Shown here: in pieces, positions 59,552 to 64,000 of the stretch
How positions within the stretch are numbered: position 1 is the first letter of the stretch
How the letters are laid out: each line of letters starts with the position of its first letter
Assembly: GCF_013300725.1 (NCBI RefSeq)
Contig: NZ_JAAIMM010000005.1
Location: 1-64,000, forward strand
Direction: 5' to 3'
Origin: Allocoprococcus comes
Lineage (GTDB): Bacteria; Bacillota; Clostridia; Lachnospirales; Lachnospiraceae
Length of the DNA stretch: 64,000 nt
Made by a program: the position numbers and the translations under genes
The notes under the pieces: generated by a model
The model's database searches: none
The model's input: the letters and a program-made list of their open reading frames with translations, nothing else
What the model was told of the DNA's origin: nothing

Positions 59552-61786
59552 TTGATCAAGCGAAGACTTGGTTTTGCCGGAATACTTCTGGCAGGGCTGA
59601 TTCTGGTACTGTATCTGACAGGGGGAGAAAAGATTTTTGGAAGACTCGGTGCGTCAAGGTGTGAAAAGCTTTGGGAAGAGTCGGAAGAAGTGATAGTGGA
59701 AGGAGAGGTTTATCAGAAAACCAGAAAAGAAGAAAAACTGATCCTGTATCTGAAAAAAATACAGATCAGAGAGATGGGAAATGGAAAGGCAGTCGCTGAC
59801 GAGCGGCTGCTTGTCTATCTGGATGAAAAGGGAAATGGTCCGGAAATCGGACAGCGGATCCTGGTAAAAGGCAGTGTGGGATTTTTTGATCCGTCGGCTA
59901 ATCCGGGCAATTTTGACCAGAAAAATTATTATAAACAGCAGAATATCCAGGCAGTCTTATGGAAAGGGAAGGTTCTGGAAAAACAGGTAAAAAAGACTTC
60001 CTTCCGGGAAAAGCTGTGGCAGTTTAGAAACCGGACCGCAGATGAGATCTGCAGACGGATAGGAAAACGGCGAGGAGGTATTTTGTGTGCGGTTCTTCTG
60101 GGAGATTCTTTTTATACAGAAGAGGAAGTGAAAGAACTTTACCGGGTGGCAGGGATCGGGCATTTGCTTGCCATATCCGGTCTGCATATTTCTTTTTTGG
60201 GTACCGGACTTTACCGGGGGCTTAGGAAAAGCGGATTTTCTATTTTGCAGGCCGGTGTAGCGGGAAGTCTGCTTCTTGGGAGCTATGTGGTGATGACCGG
60301 AATGAGTGTTTCGGCACTGCGGGCGTTTACCATGTTTCTGATTCGGATGGGAGCAGAGCTGACAGGGAGGGAATATGATGGACTGACGGCACTTGGGATT
60401 GCGGAAAGTGGTCTGCTTCTGGCAAATCCATTGCGGCTTTTTACGGCAGGGTTCCAGCTATCTTTTGCTGCGGTTCTCGGTATCTATCTGATTGATCCGG
60501 GAAAGAAAAAAGGCAGATTTTCAGACAGTGTCCGGATGTCGGTGGAACTCTGGTTTTTTCTGCTGCCAGCTACGCTTTGGCACTATTACGAAACCTGCAT
60601 GTATGCGCCAGCCTGGAATCTTCTGGTAATTCCGATGGCATCCGTGCTTCTGCTTTGCGGGAGTGCAGGGATGGCAGTCATGCTGATTCCATGTGGGGCA
60701 GGAGATATAATGCAGAGCGTACTCTGGAAAATAACAGAGTGGATTTTGCTTTTCTATGAAAAAGGGAGCGGTCTGCTCCTGGAACTTCCGGGGGCAAGGT
60801 GGATTCCGGGAAGACCACGGCTCTGGCAGATTGCCTGTTATTATGGGATTTTTCTATTTTATTTGTGGAGAAAAAGGAAGGAAAAGAAAGTGGGCAGGCA
60901 AATCGGGAAACAGGTGGTAAGACAGCTTGTGACAGCTGGGATCCTGCTCATCCTGCTCGGGATTCCAAAGTGGAAACGAGGGCAGATGGAGCTGACTATG
61001 CTGGACGTGGGACAGGGCGACTGCTTTTTCTTTCGGGATGGAAACGGAAAAAATTACCTGATCGATGGCGGAAGCAGTTCGGTAGATGCAGCAGGAAGAT
61101 ACCGGCTGGAACCATTTTTAAAATTCCGGGGCGTGAAGAAACTGGATTATGTATGGGTGACGCATGGGGATGTGGATCACTTAAATGCAGTGGAAGAACT
61201 TCTGGAACGGAAAAAGTATGGAGTAGAAATCCAGTATCTGATTTTCCCGGAACAGAAATATTGGGATGAAAAGCTTATCGAATTATGTAATCTGGCAGAA
61301 GAGGCAGGAACGAAGGTTCGAGTAATGGAGATGGATACCATTTTTCAGTCCGGAAAATTGAAGATGCGCTGTCTCTGGCCTGGAGAAGGTGAGCCATCTG
61401 AAAATGGAAATGAAAATTCTCTGGTACTTCACCTGCAATATGGAAAAATTACCATGCTTTTTACCGGAGATCTGGAAAATACCGGAGAAGAGCTGGTGGC
61501 AGAGAGGATAAAGAATCTCCGGAAAAAAGGAGAACTTCCGGCGTGCTATGATCTGCTGAAAGTCGGACATCACGGATCAAGAAATGCGACCGGCGAAGAG
61601 CTTCTGGAAGTGATCCGGCCACGGGCAGCCTTCTGTTCATCCGGAAAAGAAAACCGTTACGGACATCCGCATGCGGAAACACTGGAAAGACTTGCAAAAT
61701 GGGGCGTAAGCCTATATAATACGAAAGACAGAGGTGCTGTCAGTATGTATACAGATGGAAGGAAATATGGTATCCAAAGTCCATGA
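59552..61786 (+). CDS. comEC: ComEC/Rec2 DNA uptake channel
   Basis: 744 residues. N-terminal DUF4131-type region (to about 165), then the Competence domain (AGIGHLLAISGLHISFL, MTGMSVSALRAFTMFLIRM) with about ten helices forming the channel for single-stranded DNA, and a C-terminal metallo-beta-lactamase domain (MLDVGQGDCFFF; metal site THGDVDHL near residue 538; VGHHGSRNA). The nuclease-like domain is thought to degrade the non-transported strand. Starts at TTG 59552 behind AAAGGAGG. It overlaps holA by ATGA. Confidence 0.95.
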   Translation: MIKRRLGFAGILLAGLILVLYLTGGEKIFGRLGASRCEKLWEESEEVIVEGEVYQKTRKEEKLILYLKKIQIREMGNGKAVADERLLVYLDEKGNGPEIGQRILVKGSVGFFDPSANPGNFDQKNYYKQQNIQAVLWKGKVLEKQVKKTSFREKLWQFRNRTADEICRRIGKRRGGILCAVLLGDSFYTEEEVKELYRVAGIGHLLAISGLHISFLGTGLYRGLRKSGFSILQAGVAGSLLLGSYVVMTGMSVSALRAFTMFLIRMGAELTGREYDGLTALGIAESGLLLANPLRLFTAGFQLSFAAVLGIYLIDPGKKKGRFSDSVRMSVELWFFLLPATLWHYYETCMYAPAWNLLVIPMASVLLLCGSAGMAVMLIPCGAGDIMQSVLWKITEWILLFYEKGSGLLLELPGARWIPGRPRLWQIACYYGIFLFYLWRKRKEKKVGRQIGKQVVRQLVTAGILLILLGIPKWKRGQMELTMLDVGQGDCFFFRDGNGKNYLIDGGSSSVDAAGRYRLEPFLKFRGVKKLDYVWVTHGDVDHLNAVEELLERKKYGVEIQYLIFPEQKYWDEKLIELCNLAEEAGTKVRVMEMDTIFQSGKLKMRCLWPGEGEPSENGNENSLVLHLQYGKITMLFTGDLENTGEELVAERIKNLRKKGELPACYDLLKVGHHGSRNATGEELLEVIRPRAAFCSSGKENRYGHPHAETLERLAKWGVSLYNTKDRGAVSMYTDGRKYGIQSP

Positions 61787-62772
61787 AAAGTTTGAATGAA
61801 GATTTAAAAACAGGACAGTTTAAGCAGATTTATCTTCTGTACGGAGAAGAAGCTTATCTGAAAAAATTATATAAAAACCGTTTCATCAAAGCGATGGTTC
61901 CGGAAGGTGACACGATGAATTACCGTTATTTTGAGGGAAAGAACACGAACCCGAAGGATATTATCGACCTTGCCGAGACCTTACCTTTTTTTGCCGAGCG
62001 CAGGCTGATCGTTCTGGAAAATACCGGCTTCCTGAAAAACGCGACACCGGAGCTGGCAGAATATCTGAAGGAGATGCCGGAGACCACTTATATGATCTTT
62101 GTGGAGTCAGAGCTGGATAAGAGAGGAAAGCTCTACAAAGCGATCAAGGAGAAAGGTCATATTGTAGAACTGAAGCGGCAGGATGAAAAGACACTGATCC
62201 GCTGGATCCTTGGGATGGCGAAAAAGGAGAAACTTCAGATGTCGGAGGCAGCAGTGCGCTATCTGCTTGCAAAGACCGGCAATGACATGGAGAATCTCGG
62301 GCAGGAGCTGGAAAAATTATTCTGTTACTGCATGAACCACACGGAGGTCACGGTAGCAGATATTGATGAGATCTGCACTACGCAGATCGGAAACCATATT
62401 TTTGATATGGTAGACGCGGTTGCAGCAAAAGAGCAGAAAAAAGCGCTGGATTATTATTATGATCTTCTGACACTGAAGGAACCGCCGATGCGGATCCTGT
62501 ATCTGCTGACCAGGCAGTTCCGTATTTTAATGGAAGTCAAAGAGATGGACCGTACTGGGATCCCGCCAAAAGAGATTGCCGCCAAGGTGGGGATCATGCC
62601 ATTCCTGGTAGGAAAGTACCGGGCACAGGCGAAGGCATTTACCAGGAAAGAGCTGCGCGGGATCGTAGAAGCCGGCGTACAGACGGAAGAAGATGTAAAA
62701 ACCGGAAAGATGGGAGATATCCTCTCGGTGGAACTCTTTCTGGTGCAGTACAGTAGCAAACGGGAAAAGTAA
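61783..62772 (+). CDS. holA: DNA polymerase III delta subunit
   Basis: 329 residues. Clamp-loader subunit that opens the sliding clamp. N-terminal FKQIYLLYGEEAYLKKLY, then an ETTYMIFVESELDKR segment, and a helical C-terminal domain (LQMSEAAVRYLLAKTGNDMENLGQELEKL, DMVDAVA). Starts by ATGA overlap at the comEC stop, so expression is coupled. comEC-holA neighbourhood is a known Firmicute arrangement. Confidence 0.95.
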   Translation: MKSLNEDLKTGQFKQIYLLYGEEAYLKKLYKNRFIKAMVPEGDTMNYRYFEGKNTNPKDIIDLAETLPFFAERRLIVLENTGFLKNATPELAEYLKEMPETTYMIFVESELDKRGKLYKAIKEKGHIVELKRQDEKTLIRWILGMAKKEKLQMSEAAVRYLLAKTGNDMENLGQELEKLFCYCMNHTEVTVADIDEICTTQIGNHIFDMVDAVAAKEQKKALDYYYDLLTLKEPPMRILYLLTRQFRILMEVKEMDRTGIPPKEIAAKVGIMPFLVGKYRAQAKAFTRKELRGIVEAGVQTEEDVKTGKMGDILSVELFLVQYSSKREK

Positions 62773-62811
62773 TCAGATATAGATAAGAAGGAAAAAGGAG
62801 AGACTGAAAAC

Positions 62812-64000
62812 ATGCATATGGATCAGAAAAAGATTCGGAATTTTTGTATTATTGCACATATTGACCATGGAAAATCCACACTGGCGGACCGTATTATCGA
62901 ACAGACAGGTCTTCTGACCAGCAGAGAGATGCAGGCACAGGTGCTGGATAACATGGATCTGGAAAGAGAACGTGGTATCACAATCAAATCACAGGCAGTC
63001 CGCACGGTTTATAAGGCAAAGGACGGAGAGGAATATATCTTTAACCTGATCGATACTCCGGGACACGTAGACTTTAACTATGAAGTGTCACGGAGCCTTG
63101 CAGCCTGTGATGGAGCGATTCTGGTCGTTGATGCGGCACAGGGCGTAGAAGCACAGACACTGGCAAATGTATATCTGGCACTGGATCATGATCTGGATGT
63201 CATGCCGGTTATCAACAAGATCGATCTTCCAAGCGCAGAGCCGCAGCGTGTGATCGAAGAGATTGAAGATGTGATCGGAATTGAAGCGCAGGATGCACCA
63301 CTGATCTCGGCAAAGACAGGGCTTAATGTAGATCAGGTTCTGGAACAGATCGTGACTAAGATCCCTTCTCCGACAGGAGATCCGGATGCACCGCTTCAGG
63401 CGCTGATTTTTGATTCCCTCTATGATCCGTATAAAGGCGTTATCGTATTCTGCCGTATCAAAGAAGGATGTATAACGAAAGGAATGCCGATTCGTATGAT
63501 GGCGACAGGTGCAACTGCTGATGTTGTGGAGGTTGGATATTTTGGTGCCGGACAGTTTATTCCTTGTGATGAACTTTCGGCAGGAATGGTTGGATATTTT
63601 ACGGCCAGCCTGAAAAATGTAAAGGACACCCGTGTGGGGGATACCGTAACAGGTGCGGAAAATCCATGTGCTGAGCCTCTTCCGGGATATAAAAAGGTCA
63701 ATCCGATGGTGTACTGCGGAATGTATCCGGCAGACAGCTCCAAATACCCGGATCTGAGAGATGCACTGGAAAAGCTGCAGCTCAACGATGCGGCACTTCA
63801 GTTTGAACCGGAGACCTCTCTTGCGCTGGGATTTGGTTTCCGCTGTGGTTTCCTTGGACTTTTGCATCTGGAGATCATTCAGGAGAGACTGGAAAGAGAA
63901 TATAATCTGGATCTGGTGACAACTGCGCCGGGCGTTATCTATAAGGTGCACAAGACCAACGGAGAAGTGATCGACCTGACCAATCCGTCTAATCTTCCGG
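62812..64000 (+). CDS. lepA: Elongation factor 4 (LepA), 3'-truncated by window
   Basis: Ribosome-associated GTPase, membrane/ribosome cycle. 396 codons are visible of the usual about 600; the gene continues past base 64000. The N-terminal P-loop AHIDHGKST (about 15-23), [16 protein letters not shown] and NKIDLPSA are the G motifs; the C-terminal-side segment ([24 protein letters not shown]) is typical LepA. AAAGGAG is 10 bp before the ATG at 62812; the second ATG at 62818 is an alternative. No frameshift is seen in the visible part. Confidence 0.96.
   Translation, partial: MHMDQKKIRNFCIIAHIDHGKSTLADRIIEQTGLLTSREMQAQVLDNMDLERERGITIKSQAVRTVYKAKDGEEYIFNLIDTPGHVDFNYEVSRSLAACDGAILVVDAAQGVEAQTLANVYLALDHDLDVMPVINKIDLPSAEPQRVIEEIEDVIGIEAQDAPLISAKTGLNVDQVLEQIVTKIPSPTGDPDAPLQALIFDSLYDPYKGVIVFCRIKEGCITKGMPIRMMATGATADVVEVGYFGAGQFIPCDELSAGMVGYFTASLKNVKDTRVGDTVTGAENPCAEPLPGYKKVNPMVYCGMYPADSSKYPDLRDALEKLQLNDAALQFEPETSLALGFGFRCGFLGLLHLEIIQERLEREYNLDLVTTAPGVIYKVHKTNGEVIDLTNPSNLP

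Overview
The window is a chromosomal segment of a low-to-moderate GC, spore-forming anaerobic Firmicute, most likely a gut Lachnospiraceae (Blautia/Dorea/Ruminococcus-type; genus not resolved). The evidence is the cotJABC spore-coat cluster, a Spo0A-type DNA-binding domain, clostridial ChW repeat proteins, strong AGGAGG ribosome sites, ARG-box operators and a clostridial competence/holA/lepA order. All identifications come from reading the sequence and translated proteins; no database search was run.

Region 1 (about 1-33.4 kb) is a surface-glycan locus. It starts with dTDP-L-rhamnose synthesis (rfbA, rfbB, rfbD, rfbC), then a nucleotidyltransferase, a GtrB/GtrA-like lipid-linked sugar pair, glycosyltransferases, and two very large secreted ChW-repeat peptidoglycan hydrolases (GH25 muramidase and GH73 glucosaminidase). 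It continues with a GT-C membrane enzyme, a CapD/PglF-type 4,6-dehydratase, a Wzm/Wzt-type ABC exporter, two tandem GlfT2-like galactofuranosyltransferases, a DegT aminotransferase, a PglC/WcaJ-type priming transferase and UDP-galactopyranose mutase. It ends with an AT-rich module holding a Wzy-like membrane protein, an acyltransferase and an OpgB/LtaS-type phosphoglycerol transferase, and a cohesin-like membrane-anchored protein. The inferred product is an exported, rhamnose- and galactofuranose-containing wall glycan, possibly with phosphoglycerol and acyl decoration.

Region 2 (33.4-43.3 kb) has glmS, an HtrA protease followed by a small structured RNA candidate, the cotJABC cluster behind a sigma-E-like -10, a free-standing Spo0A DNA-binding domain on the minus strand, and a leucine-rich-repeat / VWA / MoxR ATPase triad with a small SH3-like protein.

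Region 3 (43.3-55.2 kb) is arginine and proline metabolism: argG (minus, behind ARG boxes), a structured RNA candidate with a very strong terminator, proBA, an O6-alkylguanine methyltransferase and a MATE exporter (minus). Next comes a long argC leader that carries phased ARG boxes and a roughly 330-nt, highly base-paired GC-rich element, then argC-GNAT-argJ-argB-argD. Region 4 (55.3-64 kb) has a small DMT-type membrane protein whose start codon lies in a terminator-like hairpin, a ComEA-like lipoprotein, an OmpR/PhoR-type two-component system, a GerMN lipoprotein, comEC, holA and the first two thirds of lepA, which runs off the window.

The observation most worth following is the self-paired element at 49920-50245, which has its own consensus-like promoter, two potential GNRA tetraloops on the plus strand and no convincing protein. 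Other RNA candidates are at 44826-45176, 36767-36853 and 16868-16960.
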